A stretch of 64,000 nucleotides of DNA from Myripristis murdjan (taxonomy: Eukaryota > Chordata > Actinopteri > Holocentriformes > Holocentridae): contig NC_044003.1 in assembly GCF_902150065.1 (NCBI RefSeq), forward strand, positions 20,864,987 through 20,928,986, given 5' to 3'. The first letter of the stretch is position 1, and each line of letters opens with the position of its first letter. Positions 1 to 13,100 of this stretch are shown in pieces. The notes below the pieces were generated by a model. It saw only the letters and a program-made list of their open reading frames with translations. It made no database searches and was not told the DNA's origin. A program made the translations under genes and the position numbers.

Positions 1-779
1 GTTTTCATTGCCCCTGTGTTATCAGATAAAACTGGAATTACTCTCAGAAAAGAGAGCAACACTGCCAGATTTGGGACTTAATGTGGAAAGTGGAAAATGA
101 TCAAATTGCTGAAGTGAGCTGATCATGAAGCGATGACATGCCATCATTTATTCTTGAATCTAAGGTGGGCCTAATAGATATAGATAAATAGATATATAGA
201 TAGACAAACAGACATTTAGGTCGAAGGAAGACATTGACTTTCTATATTTATATCTCAATAACATGGGGCCAACTGGACAATTCTCTATTACTGAGGATAC
301 TTATTTTTTCCTTGCTTTTTTTCTTACTTCACCTATGTATTTAAAAGCCAAAAAATATCATTTTTATGGATAAACAGCCTAAGTGATCTATGGGCAATGT
401 AGTTATAAATTACACACTATAAATCAATACTAAACTAAAAAATCAATTCTGTGTGTAAAGTAAAAATGTTAAGTAAAACTAAACTGGTGTGATTTCTCAG
501 CAGCATGTAATTGTGTAGCTGAAGCCACATTTCCGGCTGGGTCAGTCAAATCCCTCACTCTGGACAACACGCGTGTCTCGGCTAGTTAACCTGAACTTAG
601 AGGCTACAGCTAACCTTTACCGCCTCTTTGCTGTGGAGTTGTTTAATGTTTTCACGATTGGTTTTGACTTGTCTAGTGCCGAACAAAAGCCCATTTTCAT
701 TTAAGTGACGCAGTGTGTATATTTTCGGCGGCGTGGCTCTGTTGGAGTCACCAAGGTTAGCTAGCTGGTCAAGTTCGTC
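1..779 (+). promoter_or_regulatory. Upstream region and probable TATA-less promoter of tdrd6
   Basis: No coding exon was recognised here. The first 480 bases are AT-rich and include a short GATA-type simple stretch near 177-206. From about 520 the base composition becomes more balanced, with several CG dinucleotides (for example around 569-573 and 725-733). There is an inverted CCAAT box (ATTGG) at 657-661 and a TGACG half-site near 706. This is the kind of sequence expected just upstream of a transcription start leading into the exon at 780. No TATA box is evident. Promoter activity is inferred from position and composition only. Confidence 0.3.
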
Positions 780-829
780 ATGTCGACGGTGTTCAACAAG
801 ACCGGGCCAAACCGCGGGGTTTCAAACGG
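780..829 (+). other. Possible 5' exon of tdrd6 holding a short upstream ORF
   Basis: An ATG at 780 opens 16 codons (MSTVFNKTGPNRGVSN) and runs into a strong donor, GTGAGT, at 830. No protein family was recognised. The nearest plausible acceptor upstream of the tdrd6 start is at 3275 (TTTTTGCAG, exon from 3276). Joined to it, the frame ends at a TGA at 3289-3291. On that reading this is a 5' UTR exon with an upstream ORF of 21 codons before the tdrd6 start at 3356. It could instead be the first coding exon of another gene whose other exons I did not find. The sequence 830-3275 would be the intron; it holds AT-rich DNA, a (GAG)n run, a poly(T) run and no gene I can support. Confidence 0.4.
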
Positions 830-1867
830 GTGAGTCACTGTTTGCTTGCTCTAAATAGTCAGAAATAATAGCCTAAGTTGCCTATAGTTTGCATGATGTC
901 TTTATTTGCCACCTTTTGACCCAGTTAAGAGGCAAAATTACCGAGGAGACGCTAACATTAGTAAAGTAGCTAGCGCATGACGTTAATTACCGTTCAAAAA
1001 GCCCGCATTCATGTCGCTGCTGTGGTGAAAAGGCAGGTAAAGCCTTTAGTTTTGAGGTTATTTAGTTGTAAAATAAATGATTTGTACTCGGTAAAACTCA
1101 CATTGTGTCCAACCATCAAGTCGACTGGCTAATTTAACTTGGTGTTGAATTATCTCTATGCTGCGTTTGTCTATTTGCTTCAGCTATTCACTGGATGGAC
1201 AGTTTTCTAGATAAAGGCGCTTCTTTCTCTGCATTTACCATCATCGCGATTGATTTCAATAAAAAGTCAAATCAGTTTATGCACAAATTGACCCTCGATA
1301 ATTGGGTGTTAAATTCAATCAATACAGCCAGTTTGAAGGTAAAACAGGGCCAAAATTGAACGCTTTTGACCCGAAGTGGTCATTCTTTTGATCATAATAT
1401 GCCCTGCGTAAATCTAATGATTAACACAGTTTCACAATTATCTTAACATTCAACGCCAAACATGTATTTGTATTAAACAAAACAAGGATATCTGAAGCCA
1501 AACTGAATTGAATTGAATATGAAACTGCATCACTCTTTTTTTTTCTGGCATATTGTGTTTGCAAGCCTATCCTGAATCCTCTCAAAGGACAGTTTCATCA
1601 CATGGAAACAAAAATAACCAGAAAACTCATTTCACTGAAGAGAAATATAATTAATGAATAATTTGGTCAAATATAAGCAGGTTGATTCATGATTGCAAAA
1701 AACCTCAAAACAAAACAAAAGCAACATTACAGTACATAATTTAAACTGCTTCATAATTTATTCAAAGGTTATATTTTTTGATTATGGGCACATCAGCTTT
1801 ATCTTTGGCTTGCTTGCCAGCTAGTAACTGTGTTGATGCAAACTGTCTATTAAGCTGCTGATGAACT

Positions 1868-1893
1868 CCTGAGGAGGAGGAGGAGGAGGAGGC
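1868..1893. repeat. (GAG)n microsatellite
   Basis: A run of about eight GAG units lies in the presumed first intron of tdrd6. It is a simple-sequence repeat; the small open frames across it are low-complexity and not convincing genes. Confidence 0.85.
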
Positions 1894-2508
1894 AGAGGCA
1901 CACAGGTGTTTGGTGGTATTGATAGAGCAGGGCAGTGCAGTGCCTGCTGGGGTTTGTAGTGTCTGCGTTGAGGGAAATAGGGAACTGGGCCAGTTTATAA
2001 TAATGTGGGCTGGATATAATTGTGCCACTGGTCTGATCTGGCCTGTGGGTGTTGTGTTGGCTGGAGATGTGTGGATTAATGTCTTTTAAGGAATGGAGGT
2101 TGAATTTAAAAATAGTTATAAAAAGCTTGTTTTCACAAAAGTTGCAGCTGTTATTATAACAGTTTACAATCAAAGTCCATGTGGATGTCTTGTTTGTTTG
2201 AAACACAGATATCAGCATGTCTGTCTGCTATTTTGTTCTGTACTCTATTTTATAGGTCATATGGGGCCATGATTAAGCTTCTGATGTTGAAGGTTGCTAG
2301 GGGGTGACTGGCAGTGGATTTATAAAAGCTGATATGATAATGATGGCTTGGAACAGGAAAAAGCTGATTGATCGGCCAATGTTAAGTTATTTGGATTGTT
2401 ATCAGGAGTTAACCATACCCACACAGGTATTTTCAGCAACCATTGTATTGTATTGTCTATTGAGGCAGAAATCAGATACTTACAGATCTGTGTGAGAGAG
2501 ATGTGAAC

Positions 2509-2538
2509 TTTTTTTTCCTTTTTTTTTTTTTTTTTTTT
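2509..2538. repeat. Poly(T) tract
   Basis: A T-rich run with one interrupting CC. It is probably the tail of an old retroposon or a slippage tract. No retroposon body was recognised beside it. Confidence 0.8.
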
Positions 2539-2690
2539 AATTTTATGGATTTGTCTGGCATCTTTACCATAATAATAGTTGTTGATGCTCATGGATAGTG
2601 TAGTATTAAGTGCAATTTGTCATACTGAACTGCTAGAAAAATGTGATTTCTTAAATGAATTAAAAACATTTAGGAGTGAAGGCCATAACT

Positions 2691-2830
2691 AGGGCTGCAC
2701 AAAATAATAATCACAATTATTGCTTAATATTGATATTAATATTGAGAATTAGAATTTATTTTTGGAACAAAACACTTTCATTGGACTTTTTTGAATAGAT
2801 TGTTCACACTTTGACATGGAACACATCATC
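2691..2830. mobile_element. Possible hAT-like terminal fragment
   Basis: Starting at 2691, AGGGCTGCACAA followed by AT-rich sequence resembles the end of non-autonomous hAT elements common in teleosts. No matching inverted end or target duplication was found nearby, so this is at most a fragment. Confidence 0.25.
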
Positions 2831-3355
2831 ATTTATCATTTTCCTAAAACCATTATTGGGCTCATGTGTAGTTGAATGGTATGTGATTGCCTCCATGATG
2901 ACAGCTATGATGGGAATTATAGCTCTTTGGCAGGAACCAGGTAGTTAGAGTCTCTTAGGTTTGTGAACACTCAGGTCATCGTAATCGTCAGCAGCGCCTT
3001 TCCAGTCCAGTTAGTAGATTCTAGTGTAAAGAACAGTGGTCATTACTATGAATGTAAAAAATGTGTTTAGCCATGCTGGGACCAATAGATGGCACAAAAT
3101 TTGAGAAGGGCAACCGCCTTCAAATTCCTTATGGAGGAAAAATCCAGTGTAATTAGCTAATAAATAATGTGTGTGTCACTTTAAAGTGCAAGTGACTAGA
3201 TTTGAGAGATATAGTATATTTTTTGCAATTGGCTAATTGTGTGTGTGTATGTGGTGTACATCCATGTTTTTGCAGATGCATCCAGGGCTGACATGTAAGC
3301 TCTGTTGATGAGAGCTGACAACAGATGAAAACTGGAATTCTTGAAAAGTTCCAAA

Positions 3356-6300
3356 ATGTCTTCGATCCCTGAACTTCCTGCACCAGGATCGGATGTGACA
3401 GTCCTAATAACCAGGGTTAACTTGAACCCCCTTTGTGTGCTTGTGGAGATCTGGGGCAGCTTTAGCCAGAAATGGAAAACAGACTATGAGTGCCTGGCAA
3501 AAGACATTCAGTCTTCTGGAAAAATATTTCATGAGTCTGAAGGAAATCCTGGTGACCAGTGCTTGGTTAAAGTGGTTGACACTTGGTACAGGTCTCGCAT
3601 AGTCTCAAAAAATGGCTCAAATTACAGTGTGTTCCTTATTGACAAAGGGTTGGTGCATAGTGTCACCACAGATATGCTGGCATGGGGTAAGAAAGAGCAC
3701 TTCCACCTACCACCTGAAGTGGAATTCTGTGTGCTTTCTAATATTTTGCCACGTGCACCTGAGAACAGGTGGTCTCCAATAGCTATCGAGTTTCTGAGAT
3801 CTCTCTCTGGGAAATGTGTGAAGGCATGTGTCCAAGATGTACTGGTGCCCCACAGAGCAGTTGTCCTTGACATCCCCTGCATATCCAAGCAAATGTATGA
3901 GATGGGATTTGCAAGGAAGTTGTCTGCTGACAGGTTCAAGGACTTTCTACTTGAGACACTGCAGTCCAGCAGTGGTGCTCCAATGTCCCCAGAGACACCC
4001 CACTCCAGTGATGGTGCTCCAATGTCCCTGGAGACTTGGCCGAACTACAAAGGAAGTGAACCAGTGGGACCACGTGATCATTTGCACAAACAAGGGCTTT
4101 TTATGTACCCAGAGCGGCTGACAGGAACTGTGGAGACTGTCATCATCACAGAAGTAACAAATCCACAGCGGGTTTTCTGCCAGTTAAAGGTTTTTTCACA
4201 AGAGTTGAAGAAACTGACAGAGCAGATCACTCAGCACTATGAGGGCAGACTGGCCACTTGCATTGTAAGTCCTGATATGCTTGGGTCCCCATGTGCTGCA
4301 AGAGGAAGTGACGGTAGGTGGTACCGGTCTGTTTTACAGCAGGTATTGCCGACCGGCAAGGTGGTTGAAGTACTGAATGTGGACTATGGGAGAAAGCAGT
4401 TTGTTCAAGTGGAAAATGTAAGGCCACTGGCTGCCGAATTCTTCAGGATGCCTGTTGGGACTTACATCTGTGCCCTCCATGGAATCATTGACAGAGGTGT
4501 GGGATGGACAGCCACCCAGATTGACAATCTCAAGGCCCTTCTCCTGTATAAGACACTCATCGCCAAATTTGAGTATCAAAGCATCTCAGAGGGTGTTCAC
4601 TATGTTACACTCTATGGTGATGAAAACACAAATATCAACAACCTGTTTGGCTCAAGGGAGAGGTGCTTACTTGAATGTGAAAAAACCCTTGGAGATTATG
4701 CTGTCCACAGTACTGCACACAGATACGAGCAACAGGTTCGAAAAGAAAGCCTAGGAAGTGTGTCTACTTCCCTGCAGGCTGTGAAGGGAACAGATGAGAA
4801 AGGAATTATGGAGAAGTTGCAAGTTGAAGACCTTCCTCTCAACTCCTCACATGTGGCTGTCGTGCAACATGTGTCCAGTCCGTCAGAGTTTTGGATCCAA
4901 ACACAGAAGTATGCAGATGAGATGGGTAAACTGATGGATAGCATCTATGATCTGTACAAGGATTCAAATAGTGAAAAAGTAAGAAATCCAACTGTTGGCC
5001 TGTTCTGTGCTGCCAAGGCAAATGATGGTGATTTCTATCGAGCAGTTGTGTCTGAAGTCAGTGAGACACGAGTCAAGGTGTTCTTTGTTGATTATGGAAG
5101 CACTGAAGAGGTTGATAGGAGTGACATAAGGGCCATTCCTGACAAGTTCAAAAAGCTGCCCCAGCTTGTATTGAAATGTAAGCTGGCTGATATTAAGCCA
5201 AAAGATAAGAGATGGAGTCACAGTGCCACTGACTTTTTCATTAAGGCAGTCACAGACAAAGTCCTTAATGTTAATGTGACAGCAAAATATGATGGTGGTT
5301 ATGTTGTTTGTATGACAGATTCAGCAGCACATGGAGAGAGAGACATTAGCCAGCTGATGTGTAGCTCTGGCTTTGCTGAGAAGGATCAAGCACAGAAACA
5401 GCCCATCAGCAGGATGACCATGCAGCCTACCGTCATCCCTGCAGCACTGGGTCCAGGTGTCACACCTTTACACCGTGAGGGTAGGATTTCTCTACAACAC
5501 CCAAACACTGTTGGCCCCACCAGCAATGAAAGAAGTGCTACCTTTAAGGAACACATGTTCCCCATAGGAAGTACCCTTGAAGTCAGTGTATGTTACATTG
5601 AAAGCCCCAATGATTTCTGGTGCCAACTTGTACAAAATGCAGGGCACCTGAAATTGCTTATGCAAGACATGCAGACATACTATGCAAGTAGTGCGTACCA
5701 GCCTTTTCTAGAATCGGCATGTGTCGCTCGGCATCCAGATAATGGAATGTGGTACAGAGCCCTTGTAATTCACAAACATGTGACACCCCAAGTTGATGTG
5801 TTGTTGGTTGACTACGGCCAGATGAAGACAGTCACTCTCTATGAACTAAGGAAGATATGCCCTGAATTCCTAAGTCTGAAAGGTCAGGCTTTTCGATGTA
5901 GTCTGTACAACCTTGTTGACCCCACATCAACCATCAATGATTGGAGTGAGGAAGCAGTAGTTCAGTTCCAGGACTTTGTGGATACTGCCGCATCCAACCA
6001 TGTGGTTTTGAAATGCACCATATATGCCATCATGTATAGTGAGCAGAAGGTTGTGTACAACATTGTGGATCTAGAAACACCCTTTGAAAGTGTCTGCACC
6101 CTTATGGCCAGTGTTGCCAGTTCACCTCCCAAGAAAGCCTCCAGATCCCCTCTCCGTCTGGATACGTACTACTATTCAACTCACAATATAAAAACAGGGA
6201 CAGAGGAAATGGTGACAGTGACATATGTGAACAGTGTCAATCAGTTCTACTGCCAGCTTGAGAGGAATGCTCACGTGATGGAAGACCTTGTGATAAAACT

Positions 6301-9300
6301 GAACAGTCTTTGCCACCAGCTTAAGACTGCAAAGCTCCCAGCTGTTTTTGGAACTGTGTGCTTTGCAAAATACACTGATGGGCTCTGGTACAGAGGACAG
6401 ATCAAGGCCACACAGCCATCAATCCTGGTTCACTTTGTGGATTATGGTGACACCCTTGAGGTGGACAAATCAGACTTGCTTCCAGTCCCCACAGAAGCTG
6501 GTGACATAGTTTCGGTGCCAGTACAAGCTATTGAGTGTGGTCTTTCTGACATACCTGCCAGTGTTTCAAGTGAGGTGAATAGCTGGTTTGAAAATAGTGT
6601 GACAGAACATACATTCCGGGCACTAGTGGTCGCCAAAGAACCTGGTGGTAAACTGCTGGTTGAGCTGTATTCTGGAAAAACTCAGGTCAATTCCAAGATA
6701 AAAAAGAAATTTCAGATTAAGATGCACAGTGAAGAGCAGGTTGTCTTCCATGGTAAGAGAGCACTTGAAGTTCTTACAAATGATGCAAAAAAGAATCGTA
6801 ATGCTTTGCCACAGCAAGTTACAGAAAGGCAAAATGATGCACAGATCTTGAAGACAAACCAAAGGGTTTCTCCAAAACCAGTATGTCAAATGGAAGATGA
6901 CATGAAAACTACCAAAGGCAGTCTGCGGTCTGCTCCCAAGCCTATACGCCCCGTTGGTGAAAATGGTCATAAGGCCAAAGCTCCCACATTAAAACTGTAT
7001 AGACCTCCACAACAAAGGAAGCTATCTGGCACGATGCCAACCAGCACAGGAAATGGCTCTGAGCCAGCAGATGCTAACACCAAACAATCAAAACAAAACA
7101 TTAAACACAACATTCCCACAGACCCAAAACAGGTAATCAAATCCAAATTACCTGACACAGAATCACAGAAGAAAAGCTATGTGGCAACAGATCATGAGCC
7201 TGAATCGTTCCCTAAACTTGCAGACCTGCCCTCAAAGTCCATAACATCAGGTATGGAAGCAGATGTCTTTGTCTCTCACTGCAATAGCCCACTGAGTTTC
7301 TATGTGCAGTTTGTTGAAGAGGAGGATAACCTATTCTCCATTGTTGGAAAACTCAATGATTATCAGACAGCGATCAAACCCACTGATGTGGAAAATGTGC
7401 ATCCAGGTGACCTTGTTCAGGCAGAGTTCCCAGACGATTCATCATGGTACCGTGCAGTTGTGAGAGAAATTCATGGAAACTCAATGGCGCTTGTTGAGTT
7501 TGTTGATTATGGAAATACCGCAGTAGTATCAACTTCTAAGATATGCCGAATCCACAAATCCCTCCTGCAATTTCCCACATACAGCACACACTGTATGCTG
7601 AGTGATGGTGTAAGTCTTGGAAAAGAGTTAGCGCTGGATCCAGAAGTTGTGTCAAATTTCAAAAAAGACATTGGTGATAATGGAGACAAGGAGCTAAAGT
7701 GCCGGTTTATCAGGCAGTCTGAATCTGTGTGGGAAGTCAGTCTTGAGGACAGCGGGGTGAATGTCATGTGTAAAGTACCTACTACAAGTCCAGCTGCTGC
7801 TTCAGATTGTTTTGCAGAGAAACTTGGACAAATGGAAGAAAAGCCCGTCCAAAGCTCTGTTAGTGGACAGATGCCAACTGAGAAATCTAGTTTGCAGCCC
7901 TGTCCACTGCGTTATGTTGAGCGTGACTTTCTAGAGGGCCAGCAGTTAATGGCTTATGTCACAACCATAAATGATGATCAGAGCTTTTGGTGTCAGTCTG
8001 CTGACTCAGATGAACTTGACAAAATCACAGTAAGTGTGTCACAGCACAAGACTGTTAACACAGACTCACTTTCTCCCGGCAGTCCATGCATTGCCCGTTA
8101 TGCAGAAGATGAGGTATGGTATCGTGCAGAGGTCATCAGCAAAGAGGAAGACATGCGTTCCGTCTTTTTTGTAGACTATGGAAACAAGTCTCAAGTCAGT
8201 GCAAGGGATGTACTGCAAATGCAACCTGAACTGTGTGAAATTCCACCACAGGCCTTTCTGTGCGAGCTTGAAGGCTTTGAAGCTTATCATGGCTCCTGGG
8301 AAGATGGTGCAATAGATACATTATCAGAACTTATAACAGATAAAGAATTACTGCTCACTGTTAATAGAGTAACAAGAGGAGAACAAGGCAAGATCAAATG
8401 CTTTGTCCAAATGGAGTGTGAGGGTCAAGTGATAAATGAGACAATGAGGGCCCAGTGGAGGAGCTTCACAAACAACAACAACCCTGATGCTGTTGATCTG
8501 TCCTCTTCATACAAAGCACCACAATTGCCATTTGATTCAGACACACCAAAGGAACTTGTTATCCCAGAAACAGATATTGCTGTTTCTTTCAGTCAGTCTG
8601 TGGGAGACCAGAAAGAAGAGGAATACACTGAAGAGCTCAATACTCCTTGTGATGCAGGTGATTCCTCACAATTATCCTGTCTCATGAAGAGTGATGGCTC
8701 TGTTCCATCTCAGTCTTCTGCTGATGCCCAAAAGGAGGATGTTGATGAGATTTTGTCGGAGTCCAGTGTGACTGTCCAACCTTGTTCGGTGACTGAGATG
8801 GAGATGATTGGAGAAAAGGTTTCCAAACAAGTGGTAAAGTCACTACCAGCTACTGTGATGTCTGAAGCAGAACCAAACAGTGACTGTTTGTCATATGATG
8901 TTGGAAAGGATCAAACCATGTTACCTCTGCTTGATAAAGGTGAACAAGACACTGTGAAATTTGAAAGTGGCAGAGACTTTGAGAAGAAGGCCGCATCAAC
9001 GATTGAAAGCTTGGTTGGCCCAGAATACACAAATTTTTCACCATGCTCAGATGACGAGCTCAAGCAGGCAGTGGCCCCATATGCCAGGCAAACTCAGAAA
9101 GTATGTAATAAGATGTGCTTTGAGGCTGGGCCACAGAGTACACAGTCTGCTCCAACCACTACAGACACATTGGTAGCCCAAGAGGAGAAATGTGTGGATG
9201 AGGAAGAGTGTCAGACGGTGGTTGCTGAGTTGGAGTGTCTGCCCAAAGAGCAGGATAGCCACAATGCACAGGACAATGCTGACATCGTGAAAGATTCTGG

Positions 9301-10141
9301 TAAGTTACACATAACATTTGTCCTTTAGTCTTTGTTTAAATTCTACACAGTATGGTATTTTACCAGCTCATCAGGCTGTATTACAGTATTAAATTTGAAA
9401 ATGATAAAGGCAAAAATGTAGAAGTAGAGTAACAAAATAAAATTTGAGTTGTAATGTCGTATGGCATGACTGAATCCCAAAGCGAAGAAAAATAAAATAA
9501 TGCAACATGTATTAGCATTTTAGTTGTCAGTATGGTTTGAATTGATTATGCTGAAAAATTGTCTGCATGAAATTGTAGCATGTTTTTTTTCACCTGCTAG
9601 ATGCAGTTCATTGTTGTTTGCATGAATATTGGTCAGCATTCGGCTGATATAGTGGAAAGATTTTCATCATAGCAACTTTTACATATAAACCAGAAATTAA
9701 GCTATTTTCCATGTACTTTATGTTTACAGAGTTTGGTCTGCTGAGACCTGCTGAATCTCTCCCCATTAATTCGGCCTGTGTGGTCTGGTCACCTGTAAAG
9801 TCGTGGTGTAAAGCACGGATCTTGAAGAAGTTTAAAGACAGCACTCTGGTAAATGGCATGAACCCCCTCAGTGTTCAATGAGGTTTAAATTGGTTGTTTT
9901 CAAAGGCTCTGTTGGTACACCAGAGTGGGTCCTGCAAAGATTAACATGGGTTCCCAAATTGTTAAAATTAATTTTATGTTTAAGTTAATCATCATATTAT
10001 TTTTAAAAAGTAAGGGTTTGTGTCCTTATAAGCTCCCCTGAAAGTTTTGTAGGATAAATTATAGGTGAATTATATTTGATAAGCCCCCAGAAATGTACAA
10101 ATAATAATTATGTTCCAAAATGAAAATATTTTTTTAAAAAA

Positions 10142-10181
<40 letters not shown>

Positions 10182-13100
10182 ATGGTTTTGATAATATTGC
10201 TTTCCCTGTATTTTGCTCTGTCAAGATGAATAAATATTTTACAGCTGTGTTTACTGAACTTGACTTGCTTGTCGGCTTAAAAAAAAACAAAAAAAAAACC
10301 ATGGGCACTAACTTTTCTCCTCATTTTTAGGTTCTGCTTGTTGATTATGACTCTGAGATGATGGTTGACCCTGACAGTATCTTTGACACTGTGTTACCAG
10401 AGTCTGACCAGGTCAGTAAAATCAGTCACTCAGAAATGTTGCCTGCAGTGTATCATCTCTTGAGTTCATTCACTGATTATCTTGTGTTTATTTTCAGTGT
10501 GATAATGATGACAGTCCTGACCTCGATGGGGCTCTTCCTCATAACGAGTCTCAGGCTGGTAAGTGGGCAGTATGCTCAGTAGGGCTGTAGTCTGTTAGTC
10601 GACTGGTTGATTTATTGGTCAATACGTTCTTGGTCGACCAAAATCTGATTGGTCGATTATTTGCCGTGTTAATTTTATCAGGAATAAAGCACTAAGTGCT
10701 AATGGGGGTGTTTTCAGAACAGCCTGTTTCACAGGTAACAGTCTGTCTTCAGAACATCCCCCTTGTTTTCACAATTTTGGATTAGCCCAACCCACTGGCG
10801 GAGACAGATAGGTAGGCCGGTATGTTGTGAATTGAAGAAAAAATTAGGTCTGGTTTTCCGACTATTTGCTTAATTAAGAACGTTTAATGAACATTTAGTC
10901 CTCTACCATGTCAAAGACGTCGCCAGTGTGGCAGCATTTTACCAAAATACATGGAAAAAAAGAAGTCGAATGCAAACTTTGCAAACAACAGTTTGCGTAT
11001 CACAGCTCAACAACCAACATGGCATATCACCTAAAACGGTAAGCTAACATGTCTGCGTTAGGTTGCTCCGTCAGTTTTGAGTATAAACATATCAGAATTG
11101 GCATATTTCAAAGTTTTAGTCTAATCGTTTTATAACTGCAGGCGCACACCCGCAACGACGGCAGCTTGACATAAACGGAAATCATAGGCTATGATATTGC
11201 GCAGGTGCACGTGATGCAACGCTGTCAGAGCCGACCGACTCAAGTGTGTCATTCACATACCTGCCAACATTTGAGTAGTAAAATCTGGGAGATTTTTGTG
11301 GTGGGGAGCAGCAAAAGATGTGCGGGGATGTTAGTGCCTGCCGAGCGGGTTAAAATTTACAACACATCCAGATTTTTAATAATTAATCGGTAAACTCGGC
11401 ATTGTCTGACACAGGCTGGAAAATGTGCACTTTTATTTACAGTTAAACATTTCGCCGTGTGTTTCAGCTTCTGTTAAACCAACGGAGCTGCGGCGGCTTA
11501 TGGTCTCAGCTTTCAAAATAAAACCTTTGTTATTGTGCGTTTCTCATTATTATTAACAAACAAAATTGGGACTTGTAAATTACGGGAGATTCCCGGGAGA
11601 AAAGACAAAACGGGAGGGCGGCAGGAGATGAGTCTAATATACGGGAGAATCCTGGGGAAAAACGGGAGTGTTGGCAGCTATGGCCAGATACTGAGACAAA
11701 TACCCTCCACAATCTGACTTGTTTCCTTCACTGTAAAATCGGGGGATTAGCGGGGAAATTACTGACCGGGAGCATTGCGGGAGGTAGGGTTAAAAATCGG
11801 GAGTCTCCCCGCGTGAATCGGGAGAGTGGGCAAGTATGGTCATTCAGTGCAAAATAATTAGGTCAAAAACAATTTAATATACTGCAAATACTTGTTGTTT
11901 ATGTTTATTTAGAATTCATTTAGGCGGACAAGGCTACCAGATAGGCTACTGTCCAGTTAATTAATCTAAAAATAGTATTTATTTATTTATTTATTTATTT
12001 ATTTTTTGTATTCCCGCTGCCCCCGATTAGTCGACTTTTGGTCGAAATTCCAGGACTTTAGTTGACCAAGATTTTCTCTGGTTGACTACAGCCCTAATGC
12101 TCGGACTATGTCAGGATTCTTCTTGTCATTTTTTAGGCCCCAGTTGACAGTGCTGATTGTATTTCCAGCAGAATTATCAGAATTTTATATTGTTAGGTTA
12201 AGAACTAATTCTTCAGATCCTAGTATGGATACGTGAATGTACATTGTTTTAGATAAGAGAAGATTTATTTTTTACTTTTTATTAGTGATGCTTTAATACC
12301 TCTGCTTTGATTACTATGGTGGCCGCTTTCACCAAAACACACACTCATCTGGCTCTAAAATGATAAATAGTTGCAGATTTATTTAACCAGCCATGGCAAG
12401 TTTCAAGCAGATGTGTGGTTACAGTTTTAAAATAACAGGTGTAAAGCAATGTAGTTTATGAAATTTGTCATGCTGAATTATTCCAACAGTATACCGAATA
12501 CACCCACCACAGACTAGGCACCACTTGAATGTTAACATTGTTTTGACCACATGTTAAAAAAAAAAAAATCTCTGGAATATATTCAGCTATTTCTTTTAAG
12601 CCTCCCCTTTACTTTGCTTAAATGCAGTCCTTACAGCTGCTAATTACTTGAAAATGGGGTACATGCCAGTCAAATGGTATAGAAAGCTAGTGAATGTATA
12701 ATAATATTCTCCAGAATGCTTGTAAGATTGAAAGCATAGTTGAATTTTGATCCTTACAATACATATGTGGTAAAGTTGTTAATTTTTTAAACTTGATTTA
12801 GACATTTTAATGCAAGTTGGTGAATCAATTTGTATATCTTGTCATTGTAAACATGTCACAGAACTGTAAGAATGAGCCTATCAACAGACAGTCATCCAAC
12901 AGAATGATGCAATACAAACCAAAAAAAAGAAAAACAAAGCACAAGACACGCAATAGCAAGTTCAGCAGGATGTAGTGAGTCTGTCTATCTTACACAGCTT
13001 TGCCTTCCTGGCACCACCACCCCAGGGCATGCAAGGAAAAACGCCCAGTGCAAATATTTAAATCTTCATATCAAGCACACCATCATTTTATGTCAGGAAA

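Larger units (their letters stand above)
10580..12096 (+). mobile_element. hAT-family DNA transposon, internally reduced, in tdrd6 intron 4
   Basis: The left end TAGGGCTGTAGTC and right end GACTACAGCCCTA are exact inverted repeats, and the sub-terminal parts (GTCGAC, TTGGTCGA) are also mirrored. The flanks are ATGCTCAG at 10572-10579 and ATGCTCGG at 12097-12104, an 8-bp target duplication with one mismatch, as expected of hAT transposases. A BED zinc-finger exon (10908-11038) survives inside, but the catalytic transposase region is absent. A second element is inserted at 11256-11838 and a (TTTA)n run lies at 11977-12003. The insertion begins 21 bases after the tdrd6 exon 4 donor. The element is a non-autonomous derivative and is probably inert. 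Confidence 0.9.

Noticed and set aside
3341-3355. TTG-initiated extension of the tdrd6 frame
   Set aside because: The upstream codon is TTG; the first ATG (3356) gives the conserved family start MSSIPELPAPG.
12132-12200. Possible extra tdrd6 exon just after the hAT element
   Set aside because: An acceptor-like TTTTTTAG is followed by an open stretch, but in the required phase it meets a stop at once.
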